Assembly (NCBI GenBank): GCA_039602395.1
Contig: JBCNJP010000010.1
Span: forward strand, 89,684,000-89,747,999
Direction: 5' to 3'
DNA length: 64,000 nucleotides
Source: Deinandra increscens subsp. villosa
Lineage: Eukaryota > Streptophyta > Magnoliopsida > Asterales > Asteraceae
Below, piece by piece: positions 1-10,409 of this stretch; the stretch's first letter is position 1; the number at the start of each line of letters is the position of its first letter. Under the pieces are notes generated by a model. It was not told where the DNA came from. It searched no databases and saw only the letters and a program-made list of their open reading frames with translations. Made by a program: the position numbers and the translations under genes.

Positions 1-2365
1 TACATGTCCAAATCAATCATCAAAGCCTAAAATTCCTGACAAGGCATCTGAGGATTTAGCTTCATTGCTATCTGCATTTATCTCATCGTCAAATGCTTCA
101 ATTTTTGGGAAAATTGGAGAAGCTGATTTGTTTACAAGTGATTTAGATGAGTTGAATGATGATCAATTGAATGAGTTAGATTTATATTGGCAATTTGCTA
201 TGACTGTTGAAAGAGGAAAGAGATACATGAAGAAGCATGGTAAACAATCTTTTCTTCTAGGAGGAAAACTTGGATTGGATAAATCCAAAGTGAGGTGTTT
301 CAAATGTTCACAGGTTGGACATTTTGCTCGTGAATGTAACAATCCAAAAACATATGTATCTTCGCCTTCAACAAACAATTCAAACTCGCAAGCCTTGATT
401 TCACAAATGGATAAAGATTATGATTGGAATAAGGATCTTGAAATAATGGAAGAGAAACAGAAACAGTTGGCATTAAATGCAACCAAACCTGCTTTGGTTT
501 ATGATAGTTTACTAAATAAGTATGTCGAGTGGTATCCTGATGAATCTGCATTTCTTGCCGAAGTTGTAAGGAAGGAGGTAAGTGATTCTAATTCAGAAAC
601 AAGTTCATGTGAAACAGTACTGGAAGATGGAGTTGCTGAACTTACAAAAGATTTACAAAAGAACTGTGAAGCATGTGTTGTTGCAAATGATAAATTTGAA
701 ACTTTGTTGAAAGATTATGGTTTGATAACTGAAGAACTCAAAGTTGTGATAGCTGCTTTGGAATGTTCAAAACAAAGATGTGCTGATTTAGAAAAAGTCA
801 ATTCAGAGTTGGTGCAAGAAAAGGATAAATGGGTTACTGAATATGAGAATGAAAAAGTTGCTCATCTTGATGTAGTTCAAGATTTTGAGAATCTATTTGA
901 AAAGAGTTATCCTGTTCAACAAAGGTATGAAAAAGCAAATGCGATTGCTGTTGAAGCTGCAGATAAAGTTTTAGAGCTTCAAGAAGAACTTTCAAAGCTT
1001 CGAGATGAAAATGTTCAGATGCATGAAAAAAATGACATTTTAACAAAAAGATGTTGCTTATTTTACTAAGAAGTGGGAGAAGGTTCATGCTGAGCTAATG
1101 GAGTTATGTGATACCAAAAGGCAACTGAAGGCTGAATACAATGAATTATCAGATGACTTTATTGGTACTCAGAAAGATTTGTTGGCTGCTCAAGTCAAAA
1201 TATTTGAGTTAAAAGTTGAGATTCTCGCTCTTCAAAAGCAAGTAAAGAATTCAGCTATGTCTCCTACATTACTGAATTACATTTACAATCAGGAAAAGAG
1301 TGACGAAAGTGTGAACGAAGAGGAATTACATTCTGTTCCAGCTCCAGTGGTTATATTAAATCCTCCATCTGTGTCACTTGATCCAAGAGCTGAATTGCAA
1401 GATTATTCTAAATTTGCAACTCCAACAACTAAGAAGAAAAACAAATCTAAGAAAGTGGAGAAGAAGTTGGGTGAAGCTCCAAAGTTTGTTTCAACTTCCA
1501 AAGTTTTGGCAGAGGAAAAGATTTGTGAGAAAGTTGATTCTGTTTCTTCTTCAGCCCATGAAGAAGATAAAGCTTTGATTAAGAATAACAAATTGAAGGC
1601 TATTAAAGCTAAATTTATTGCGAAGCTAAAGGAAGAAAAGCTCCAGAGTTTTCTTTAAATTCTTCAAAAGTTCAGGGGTACAAGCATAAAGGTCTTGGTT
1701 ATGACGCTAACGAAGAATCAGTTCCTCGAACACAACAAGCAAAGAATGTTGCTGGTTCAACTCAAAAGAACAAATTCAAACAGCAGAAGAAACAAACGGT
1801 GTTCAAATCAAAGAATGATCATTACTATTCTGGAGGGTCTTCTTATAGTTCTGGGTCTTCTTCACGAAGTCCACCTCCAAGGTATGATTCTTCAGACGAT
1901 TTCTTTGATTCCTTTGGTTCAGAAAATATTTTTGGTTATCATGATGTGTTCAAACAGGACAAGAGAAATCTAAAGAATTTTGTTGATAAAAATCAAATTT
2001 TTGAATCAAATCTGGGTAGCAGTTCCCTTAATGTTTTTCACAGGAAGTGTTATGCATGTCGTAAACCAGGACATCTTGCTGCTCAATGTCTTACGAATGC
2101 GAGTACTGACGCTTATGTGAACAAAACTGCTAAGTATGTGGATTTAAATGGTCATATTTTTTATGAACAACAACCATCGATGTACAAATCAACTAGTAAG
2201 CCGTCTTGGGCAAAGACGCAAGTTGCTAATTTTGTGGGGTCATTGAAAAGTTTTCAATTGCCTCTGATATGGAAACCACGAGTTGTTTCCATGGCTAACA
2301 CAGACTATGTTGAAGACACCGGGCGACCCGAGGCTGTTGACTCGGGCCGATCCCAAAATCACTAA
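1..2365 (+). pseudogene. Gag polyprotein of an LTR retroelement (copy A), frameshifted
   Basis: The frame is already open at base 2, so the protein begins upstream of the window. It is read in three segments: about 2-1049, 1050-1635 and 1636-2365. They are joined by two one-base shifts, one in an A run near 1047 and one near 1635. The first segment has a CCHC zinc knuckle (CFKCSQVGHFAREC, 296-337). It is followed by a long Glu/Lys/Leu-rich region that looks like coiled coil. The last segment has a Ser/Tyr-rich stretch and a second knuckle (CYACRKPGHLAAQC, 2048-2089). Two CCHC knuckles fit a nucleic-acid-binding Gag of the copia type. No protease, integrase or reverse transcriptase follows, so the element looks non-autonomous or deleted. 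The family assignment is by motif only. Confidence 0.75.
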
Positions 2366-3962
2366 CGTTTTATATGGTGTCTGCAGGTTTCTTCAAGAAG
2401 ACCTATTATGCGTGTGTTGCTAGTAGTGAAGAACTTGCCTAATTTAGTGTTTCCACGACATATCATTTTCAAATGTTTTTCAACCGATTTTTCCAAAACT
2501 AAAACTGCAAAGTGTCAGTGTTGGTCGATCAATTTTCTTTCTTGTTCATATGTTTACATTTTGTAGTTGTACATATTTTTAGGGGGAGAAAATTGAAAAT
2601 TCAAAAAATAGTGTTTGTTTGAATTTTAAGGGGAGAAATTGGAAAAATATAAAAAAATAGAAAATTGAGAAATTGATCCGACAAAAGCGAGAAATGATGG
2701 TACATCAGCATATATGTTATCTGTCATGGATAGAGTAAGTCTAAAGGCTGTGGGTACTTGCATAATCTGTGAATGTGCATGACTAATCTGATATCTGCAA
2801 GTAAGATATAAACATAAAGCTTGCCTGATGATCTTTGGTTATTTGCTTCTTGATGAATGCTGTGTGATGATTCAAAAAATAGAATAAAGAGATATCCTGA
2901 TGAATGCATGTTTTCATTTTGAAAGATTTAAACTTGTTTGATTTTCTTTATTTTGTCAAACGATCGGACTTTCTCTGCGTATCGAAAGATCGACCTGATT
3001 GTTGTTCGTTTGACGTTCTGCTTTATTTTCTTTGGTGTTTCGTATAATCCATCGGACTTTCTCTGCGTATACGGAAGTATCGACCTGATTGTTGTTGGAT
3101 TATACAATTTCAGCTTGTTTTGCTTTCTTATTTTCTCAAATACTTGGGCTTTCTCTGCGTGTCCTCAAGACCGCCCTGATTGCTAGGTATTTGAGGTTCT
3201 GCTTTATTTTTGCATGACTCATCAAGGATGATTAAATCTCTAAGAAAACTTTCTTCTATATGATAAACATGATAATTTGCTATTATTTCTGATAGAGTGG
3301 AGGCCGAGTTATCAGTGCATGATAAAATTACCTTAAACATATCTGAAAACGATAAAAAATGATTGGTGCATGCTGAAATAAACATAAATGTTGTATTTGC
3401 AATTATCTTGGCTTGCATGCTGATTAAGACCGAAATTGAAATGTGCTAGATGCGTTATGTCTGATATGATCTCGTGTCGTGATCTTTCTCGCAAAATACC
3501 AAAAATAGAGTGTAATTTTGTATTGCATTTATATTTCCATTTTGGTAAAATTCAAAAAGATTTTTGGTGTGTTTTGATCTAAAGTTTCTAAAAGACAAAA
3601 AGATTTTATTTGTTAGTTGTTTTCGATTGATCAACACTTGATACAAAATCAATATTTAAAAATCAATATCTTGGATTCTCGAAGAGAAGTTTTGCACCAA
3701 GATTAAATTATTTTTGGAAATTCAAGGAAAATCCGCATTTTTGTCTTCTAAAGTTGCAGGTTTCTGTGTGTCAAGACTCAAGCATGGTGAAAGGGAGAGT
3801 TTGTTATATCTTTTACAAGTGGATCTTGAAGGTCAAAGATTTATTGAAGAATGATCTAGCCATGCAAGCTCTATTTCTGACAAGATTTCAAGTTGACGAT
3901 CGGATGCAATATTGTTGAAGATTGAAGACTAGAGATTTAGTTAGAATAGATACACTACACGT
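2366..3962 (+). other. 3' non-coding region of retroelement copy A
   Basis: About 1.6 kb between the end of gag and the polypurine tract has no long frame. Landmarks shared with copies B, C and D include G-rich 'gggggagaaa' tracts near 2580-2640, the 'gagaaatgatggtacat' segment near 2690, and a short hairpin around 2788-2806 (atatct/agatat). The covarying three-hairpin array is at 2956-3194. The order of landmarks is the same in copy B (6290-7639) and, on the other strand, in copy C. Confidence 0.7.
2956..3194 (+). ncRNA. Three-hairpin RNA array, family 1, copy A
   Basis: There are three successive stem-loops at 2956-3013, 3042-3105 and 3136-3194. Each has a different outer stem (tcaaacga/tcgtttga, gtataatcca/tggattatac, tcaaatac/gtatttga). 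All share a core, ctttctctgcg ... cgacctgattg (cgccctgattg in the third). Inside each core is a small inner hairpin with its own stem and loop: atc-GAAA-gat, atac-GGAA-gtat, gtc-CTCAA-gac. The first two loops fit the GNRA tetraloop rule. The structure is read directly from the sequence; its function is unknown. Confidence 0.7.
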
Positions 3963-3974
3963 TAAGGGGGAGTT
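3963..3974 (+). other. Polypurine tract of copy A
   Basis: The purine run aagggggag sits immediately before the TG that opens the LTR at 3975. This is the usual plus-strand primer position in LTR elements. The same tract occurs at the same place in copies B and C. Confidence 0.8.
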
Positions 3975-4333
3975 TGTAGAAGCATATTCTTATGCTACGT
4001 TGTGTCTCGTGTATTGTATCTATATGAGAGCTTATGTGTGTGTGACTAAGAGGGCAGCGGACCAGTTGGTCTAGAGTACCAAATGGTCCGCCCGGACCAG
4101 ATGGTCCGGACATGGCCCGCAGCTCATTTAGTCGTACCTATAAATAGGTAGCATGTGTAGAGAGTTTAAGAATTCTGAGAACTTCTTGCCATATTCTACA
4201 TTTCTGTGTGTGTTTCTGTGTGTGTGCTCTCAAGGCTTATTAATACAAATTCCATTTGTATTTACTTGTTTGATCTCATCTTCATCTCGTTATCACGTGA
4301 TTAGCAAACGATCCATCGCTCCTTGCGTCTACA
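3975..4333 (+). mobile_element. 3' LTR of copy A
   Basis: The repeat opens TGTAGA and closes TCTACA, a perfect 6-base terminal inversion with TG...CA ends, and it directly follows the polypurine tract. It contains a TATA box (TATAAATAG, 4139-4147). A cluster of GGACC/GGTCC palindromes upstream (about 4060-4115) includes a GGTCCG/CGGACC hairpin. The matching 5' LTR lies outside the window, so the boundaries rest on ends and context. Confidence 0.8.
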
Positions 4334-4431
4334 ATATATATATAAAATAAAATAGGTTAGATTCCAAATGTGTGGCTAGGAAGTGTTCTCATGGTTCTTA
4401 CAATAATAAAAAGTTCTTAAATTATCCTAAT

Positions 4432-4433
<2 letters not shown>

Positions 4434-4489
<56 letters not shown>
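4434..4489. repeat. (AT)n microsatellite
   Basis: A pure AT dinucleotide run, directly abutting the left end of the terminal-inverted-repeat element at 4488. Similar runs flank the next two elements. Confidence 0.95.
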
Positions 4490-4492
<3 letters not shown>

Positions 4493-5799
4493 GGAGGTTC
4501 AAATGCGAACAACCATTTTGCCTAAGATGGGTAGGGACAATCTTGGACCAATAGATCATTTAGTTGGAGGGATGAGATTAATGGAGATTGGAGAAAGGGA
4601 GATAAAACGTAAATTAAGGATGGAAGGGCAAAACAGGAAGAGAACTCTTGTTGACATTTTTCAAGTTTCCCCACATTTTTAAAACAACCATAACTTTTTC
4701 ATACTATGTTATTATTAAAAAAAATCACCATAATTCTAGTCGCGTTTTTATCTTTAATTCGAGACTAGGTTTGCTCGATTTGGAGGAAAAAAAATTGACG
4801 TTTTTACGACGTTTCCAGATCAATATTTTTAGGATGTTCTAGTAGCGATTAAGGATTATGCTGAATTTCAGAACTTAATTCGAAGCCTAAACTATCTTTT
4901 TTATTTTTTAAACTATTTTTATACACAGTGCTGGTATTTTTTTTATGCTGTTTGTGCTTGTTTTTGGTTTTCCAAGTTTGTTAGACATTGTTTTAGTGCT
5001 AGTACTGCTTGATATTTACAGGAGCACCGAACTAGCACAAATTTATACAAGCACAGCTTACAAACTTATAAAAAGGACTAAAAAATCATCATTTTTTTGT
5101 TTTGTGCTGGTGTGCGTATGATTCTATGTTGGTTCTGTGCTAGTGTGTTTGTGTTTTCGGTGCTAGGTTTGTGCTAGTGTGCTTATATGTTTGCGTTTTT
5201 ATGCTGCTATGCTGGTGTACTGAAAAAACGCTAAAAAAGAGTCAAATTTTTTCTCCAAATCAAGCAAACTATTCTCGAATTAAAAATAAAAACGCGAATA
5301 GAATCATGGTGAATTTTATTTTTCATTTTTATCAAAAAGATAGTGTTGGTACTGCTTGATATTTACAAGAGCACCGAACTAGCACAGATTTATACCAGCA
5401 CAACTTTAAAAACTTATAAAAAAATCAGCATTTTTTTGTTCTGTGCTGGTGTGCGTTTGATTCTGTGCTAGTGTACTGGTTCTGTGCTAGTGTGCTGATA
5501 TGTTTGCGTTTTTATGCTGATATGCTGGTGTACTGGAAAAACGATTAAAAAACGTCAAATTTTATTTTTCTCCAAATCGAGCAAACCTAGTCTCGAATTA
5601 AAGATAAAAACGCGAATAGAATCATGGTGAATTTTATTTTAAAAAATAATGTCGTATGAAAAAGTTATGACCGTTTGAAAAACGTGAAGGAAAATGAATA
5701 ACTTCCAAAAATACAAATGGGGGAAGGGATATGGACAAATACTGGATTGCCCTTGTCCGCACGGAACTTAGGCAAAATGCCTGTTTGCACGCGAACCGC

Positions 5800-5805
<6 letters not shown>
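4488..5805. mobile_element. TIR element inserted in a TA microsatellite
   Basis: The left end (TAGAAGGAGGTTC...) and the inverted right end (TAGGGTGCGGTTC...) match imperfectly over about 39 bases, ending in CATTTTGCCTAAG on both sides. Longer inverted homology continues inwards: the 'ttcgagactaggtttgctcga' stretch near 4758 returns inverted near 5575. (TA)n lies on both sides. The interior carries two diverged tandem copies of a block of about 340 bp that begins near 'tactgcttgatatttaca' (about 5005 and 5345). No transposase is visible. MULE-type elements that target TA microsatellites are known in plants; that class is the best guess. Confidence 0.65.

Positions 5806-5831
<26 letters not shown>
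5804..5831. repeat. (TA)n microsatellite
   Basis: A TA run separating the 1.3 kb and 195 bp terminal-inverted-repeat elements. It may represent the shared target of both. Confidence 0.9.
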
Positions 5832-5835
<4 letters not shown>

Positions 5836-6018
5836 GAGGTTCATTGTAGACACTTTCGCATGTGAAATAGCTCTTTTTCACATGTGAAAGTTTATAATTA
5901 ATGAGAAAAAAGAAAAAAAGAAAAAAGAAAATTAAGCACAACCATTAGATCAAGAGATCTAATGGTGAAAAAGGGTGTCTACCTGTCTACACTTATGGGG
6001 GTGTCTACAATGAACTTT

Positions 6019-6024
<6 letters not shown>
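5830..6024. mobile_element. 195-bp TIR MITE in a TA microsatellite
   Basis: The left end TAGGGTGAGGTTCATTGTAG matches the inverse of the right end (ctacaatgaac...cactata), with GTTCATTGTAGACAC shared exactly. (TA)n lies on both sides. It has no coding capacity. The TAGGGTG(A/C)GGTTC ends resemble the right end of the larger neighbour, so the two are probably members of one superfamily. Confidence 0.75.

Positions 6025-6084
<60 letters not shown>
6022..6084. repeat. (TA)n microsatellite
   Basis: About 60 bases of TA repeat between the 195-bp MITE and a third candidate element that begins TAGGGGACAG. Confidence 0.95.
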
Positions 6085-6087
<3 letters not shown>

Positions 6088-6289
6088 GACAGATATAATG
6101 AAAACCTCTCCGAGTTTGGAAAACCGTGAAAACCAAGCTAAAAAATTCGATTTTTTGTTCCGATTTTTTATGGTGATTTTCTAAGTTAAAAAGAAGCTAG
6201 TAAAAATTTTTTTAAAAAAATATTTTATAACCGAGGTTACATATGTAACAGGGTACATATTTTAAGTTAAAATGATCGTTCCTATCTTT
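6083..6289. mobile_element. Truncated third TA-flanked element (probable)
   Basis: The sequence starts TAGGGGACAGATATAATG directly after the TA run, like the neighbouring elements. No inverted right end is found before copy B retroelement sequence begins near 6290, so it looks truncated. No coding sequence is seen. Confidence 0.35.
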
Positions 6290-7639
6290 GAAAATTTGTT
6301 TTTTTAAAATATCAATATCATTTTCAAAAATGTGTCAAGTGTTGATCGATCATTTTCATTTTTCTTATTTATTTTCTTTCGTTCATATTTTTAGTGGGAG
6401 AAGAATTTAGAAAATTCAAAAAATAGAGTTTGTTGAATTTTAGGGGGAGAAATTATGAAAAATATTTAAAAAATGGAAAAAAAAAATAAGAAATTGATCT
6501 GACAAAAACGAGAAATGATAGTACATCAACATATACATTTTCTGCCATGGATAGATTAAGTCTAAAGGCTGTAGGTACTTGTATAATCTACGAATGTGCA
6601 TGACTAATCTGATATCTGCAAGTAAGATATAAACATAAAGCTTGCCTGATGATCTTTGGTTATCTGCTTCTTTATGAATGATGTGTGATGATTCAGACAA
6701 AAATAAAATAAGAGATATCATGATGAATGCATGTTTTCATTCTGAAAGATTTAAACTTGTTTGATTTTCTTTATTTTCTCAAATGATTGGACTTTCTCTG
6801 CGTATCGAAAGATCGACCTGATTATTGTTCGTTTGATGTTCTGCTATATTTTCTTTGGTGTTTCGTATAATTCATTGGACTTTCTCTGCGTGCCCACAAG
6901 GCCGACCTGATTGTTGTTGAATTATACAACTTCAACTTGTTTTTCTTTCTTATTTTCTCAAATACTTGGGCTTTCTCTGCGTGTCCACAAGATCGACCTG
7001 ATTGCCAGTATTTCTGATAGAGTGGGGGGCGAGATTATCAGTGCATGATAATATTACTTTAAACATATCTTAAAATGATAAAGCTGATTGGTTCGTTCTG
7101 AAATAAACACAAATGTTGTATTTGCCGATTATCTTGGCTTGCATTCCGATTAAGGCCGAATTGAAATGTGCTAGATGTGTTATGTCTTATATGATCTCAC
7201 GTTGCGATATTTCTTGCAAAATTAAAAATAGAGTTCGATTCTGTATTGCATTTGATTTTTCATTTCAGAAAAATCAAAAAGATTTTGGCGTGTTTTAGCA
7301 TAAACTTTGTAAAAGCCAAAAAGATTTTATTTCTTGTTTGTTTTCGATTGATCGACACAAGATACGAAAAACAAATTTTCAAAACATACATCTTGGATCT
7401 CCAAAGATGATTTGTGCCCGAGATTAACTTATGTTGGCTTGAAAATGGAAAACCGTGTTTCTGTCTTCTAAAATTACAGGTAACAAGATTGATTCACAAG
7501 CATTGTGAAGGGGGAGCTATTGAAATATCTTTCACAAGTGGTCAGTTGACACAGTCATGTTCCCGCCATGCCTACCCTACATCAATTAACAACTTTAAAA
7601 TGTTTGAAGATCTGATACAACACACATTAAAGGGGAGTT
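6290..7639 (+). mobile_element. Retroelement copy B, 3' non-coding remnant
   Basis: The region is collinear with the 3' non-coding tail of copy A: the purine-rich 'gggggagaaa' tract near 6443, the 'gagaaatgatagtacat' segment near 6510, and the hairpin array at 6779-7013. It ends in a polypurine tract (aaaggggag, 7629-7638). The gag part is missing, so the copy is truncated on its 5' side. Confidence 0.7.
6779..7013 (+). ncRNA. Three-hairpin RNA array, family 1, copy B
   Basis: The hairpins are at 6779-6836, 6865-6927 and about 6959-7013. The outer stem of the second is gtataattca/tgaattatac, against gtataatcca/tggattatac in copy A: both sides changed together. Its inner hairpin is gcc-CACAA-ggc instead of atac-GGAA-gtat. 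The first outer stem, tcaaatga/tcgtttga, keeps pairing through a T-G wobble. The core ctttctctgcg...cgacctgatt is unchanged. Confidence 0.7.
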
Positions 7640-8176
7640 TGTTAGAGCATTTTCTGTGTGACGTGTGATGTATTCAGTTATCACCGTTAGTGATGTGTAG
7701 TTAGATTGGTTAAATCTTGTTAGAGGGTAGATAGTGTCATTATCCAATTGTTAAGGGTTTGGAATAGAAAAATATAAGTTGCTTATGAATCCATTTTAAC
7801 AAATCAGCATGCGAAGTGGAGCATTCAACGAAGTGAACCTGGGAGCCAACAAACTGGTAAACAAAGTGGGCAACGAACTGGAAATCCATATATATTTGGG
7901 TGTTGAGTTCGTGAAAGTAGATAGACACGAACCAAACTCTCCATAACCGTTTTCCTGAGTACATTTCTAGAGGGAGGAGGTTTTTGTCTTGAAATCTGAG
8001 AGAATCATTGTTAGGATCATGTTTAGAACCTTTTAACGAGTGTATTCATGTAATCATTAATCCCATATGAGCTATAAACTGAGTTTTATTTACATTTTCG
8101 TGTTCTTGAGTTCGGGTTAACTTTCGGTTCAATTTCGGTGTACAAATCACTAGATCCGACGCTCTACGAGTTTACA
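7640..8176 (+). mobile_element. 3' LTR of copy B
   Basis: The sequence starts TGTTAGAGC directly after the polypurine tract. The proposed end is at gctctacgagtttaca near 8176, which roughly inverts the start. Right-hand gag sequence of a different copy (D) follows at once. The right boundary is approximate because no second LTR of this copy is in the window. Confidence 0.55.
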
Positions 8177-8506
8177 ATTGAATAATACCAACAAGAAGGT
8201 GTTCAAAGCTGATAAAAAGGTATAATAGAAGGTGTTATCAGATAAGAAGTCTCATGTTTGGAAGAAAATAGTTTCTCCTTTATTTGCACATGATAAGGTT
8301 TCTATTAAAGAGTCTTCATGCATATTTGATGCTACACCATAAAGCAGTAAAAGTTCATGTACATTTCATTCCGCTGAGTCAAACAGGTCTTAGCGTCAAG
8401 ATAAATTCTTTAGTTATGGAGATGATTCTGGTTTTTATGACTCCCCATTTGAAAAACTGTTTTAAAAACCCTACAAAACCAAAAAAAAAAAATAAACCTG
8501 TAATTC
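8177..8506 (+). pseudogene. Gag fragment of copy D (left piece)
   Basis: Low-identity homology to the Lys/Ser-rich linker before the second knuckle of copy A Gag, with several stops. It is interrupted at 8507 by copy C and resumes at 14436. Frame and limits are approximate. Confidence 0.5.
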
Positions 8507-8855
8507 TGTAATAGCCCTAAGCTGACCTTGTTCAGTGTTTCAAGTGTAGAAGATGAACAAAACAGTAAATATAAGGTTGAGTTTATTTCCACAGAATGAA
8601 TACAAACTCACATAATAGTCACTGAATGAAACTCAACCGCCAAAAGTTCTAAATGAGCCGAATGAGGTTGCTAAATATAGATAACCTGTCCACTGAATGA
8701 GATGCCCACCGAAGACTCATTTCGGCGGTCATTCGCCACTCATTCGGTCGCTCTCATTCACCACTCACAAATACATTGACTCATTCCAATCACTCTAGCA
8801 ACTATTACATCAAGACTCGATACATCATATGACACACACGCACTATGTACTAACA
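8507..8855 (-). mobile_element. 3' LTR of copy C
   Basis: Read on the minus strand it opens TGTTAGTACATAG and closes GGGCTATTACA. It matches 14109-14435 over most of its length, with many substitutions and small indels. It is rich in the motif TCATTCGG and its complement CCGAATGA. Confidence 0.8.
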
Positions 8856-8868
8856 AACTCCCCCTTGT
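8856..8868 (-). other. Polypurine tract of copy C
   Basis: The minus-strand sequence aagggggagttt abuts the TG of the 3' LTR, exactly as in copies A and B. Confidence 0.75.
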
Positions 8869-10409
8869 CGTATGATGTAACTGTCAACTTTTATAGTCTT
8901 CAAATCTTCAAAAGTTGATCTTCAAAACTCCCCCCTCGGATGATACTTGATCATCAACTTTGAAACTTGAAATCAGTTGCAGTAGAGCTTGCATGGATGG
9001 AACAAGATCACATCACTGGACCACTTGAAAATGGAGCTTATGTATCTTCTAACATACTCTCCCTTTGACCATTCTTGAGTCACTTCTTCTAACCTACATC
9101 TTCAGAAACAAGAAATAAAATCTTTTTGACTTTTAGAAAGTTAATATCAAAACATACTTAAAATCTTTTTTGGATTTTCCCTATATATGAAACATAAAGA
9201 CAATACATAATTGAACTCTATTTTTTATTTGAGAAAGACCACTATGTGGGATCATATTAGACACAACACATTGAACTACACTTCAATTTCAACTACTTCA
9301 GCACATAAGCCATGTCGATTGCTGGTATAATTTATCTATCTTAGGCTCTGGCATAATCATACTCATAACATATGATTTAATAAGGTATTATTAAGTTGCT
9401 TTGACCAGTGAACCCCACACTATCAGTCATACTCAGACATTTTTCTTTTTTCTCGTGTGATTGAACTTGTGTTTAACACATTGTGTTTTGAATTCATGAT
9501 GTCACCAACTCTGTTTCTTGCAAAAACAAATAAGAACGATAAATCGTCTACCTTAAGGTAGATCTTTTGATATGCAGACAAGGCATCGGATTTAACAAAA
9601 TAAGAAAAATAAAACAAGTTGAAATTGTATAATTCAACAACAATTGGGTCGGTCTTGTGGATACGCAGAGAAAGTCTGGTGAATTATACGAAGCACCAAG
9701 AAAAATAAAGCAGAACCTCAAATGAACAACTATCAGCTCGATACTCACGTATACGCATAGATAGTTCGATCATTTGATAAAATAAAGAAAATTTAACAAG
9801 TTTAAAATTTTAGCAAAATGAACACATGTATACACAGTGACTTCTCATTTTCTTTTTCACATATCTTTTTATATCATGAGATATGCTTCAAGATGTTGTC
9901 CACTAGGTCAATCATAGCATTTAATGTATATCACATTCGTATACATTCTGATTTGCCGAGCCGTGTAGCACATCAAACAAATGGTCTTATGGCTATTCAT
10001 CTACTCTATCCATGAGCCAGTTACGTTAGCCAATGTACCATCATTATCCAATGATCAATTTCTTAATTTTTCATTTGTTTCATTTTTTTTTATATTTTGC
10101 ATTACGATTTTCTCCCCCTATAATGAAAAACTCTATTTTTAGATTTTTCATTTTACAAATGCAAAGACACTGTTTTTGGCTTTTTAATTTTCTCCACCTA
10201 AACTAAAAACGAAACAGTAAATAAATAAAATTGATCAACCGACATAGATACCATTCAGTTTTGAATTTGGAAAATCATTTTGAGATATCAAATCTTTGAA
10301 GTATAAGTTAAGTAGGAAATGCCACAATCAGCAACTTTTCAATCGCCTACAGGTCTTCTTGACATACCTGCACACACTAGACAAAGACATTAGTTTTCAA
10401 ATTACCCGA
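8869..10409 (-). other. 3' non-coding region of copy C
   Basis: Collinear, inverted, with the tails of copies A and B and with the copy D remnant at 22807-23352. Shared landmarks include the 'catatctttttatatcatgag' region near 9860 and the G-rich tracts near 10110. No gene is seen. Confidence 0.65.
9540..9777 (-). ncRNA. Three-hairpin RNA array, family 1, copy C (partly decayed)
   Basis: On the minus strand, hairpin 1 (9777-9718) has outer stem tcaaatga/tcatttga and inner atac-GTGA-gtat, a third GNRA loop with a 4-bp stem. Hairpin 2 (9689-9627) keeps gtataattca/tgaattatac. Hairpin 3 (about 9600-9540) keeps only about five outer pairs (aaatc/gattt) and an altered core. Compared with copies A and B, stem 1 changed on both sides from c-g to t-a. 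Confidence 0.6.

Noticed and set aside
2956..3194. Known small self-cleaving ribozyme (hammerhead, twister)
   Set aside because: CCTGATTG is near but not the hammerhead CTGATGA core, the required GAAA and UH partners are not in place, and the twister core is absent.
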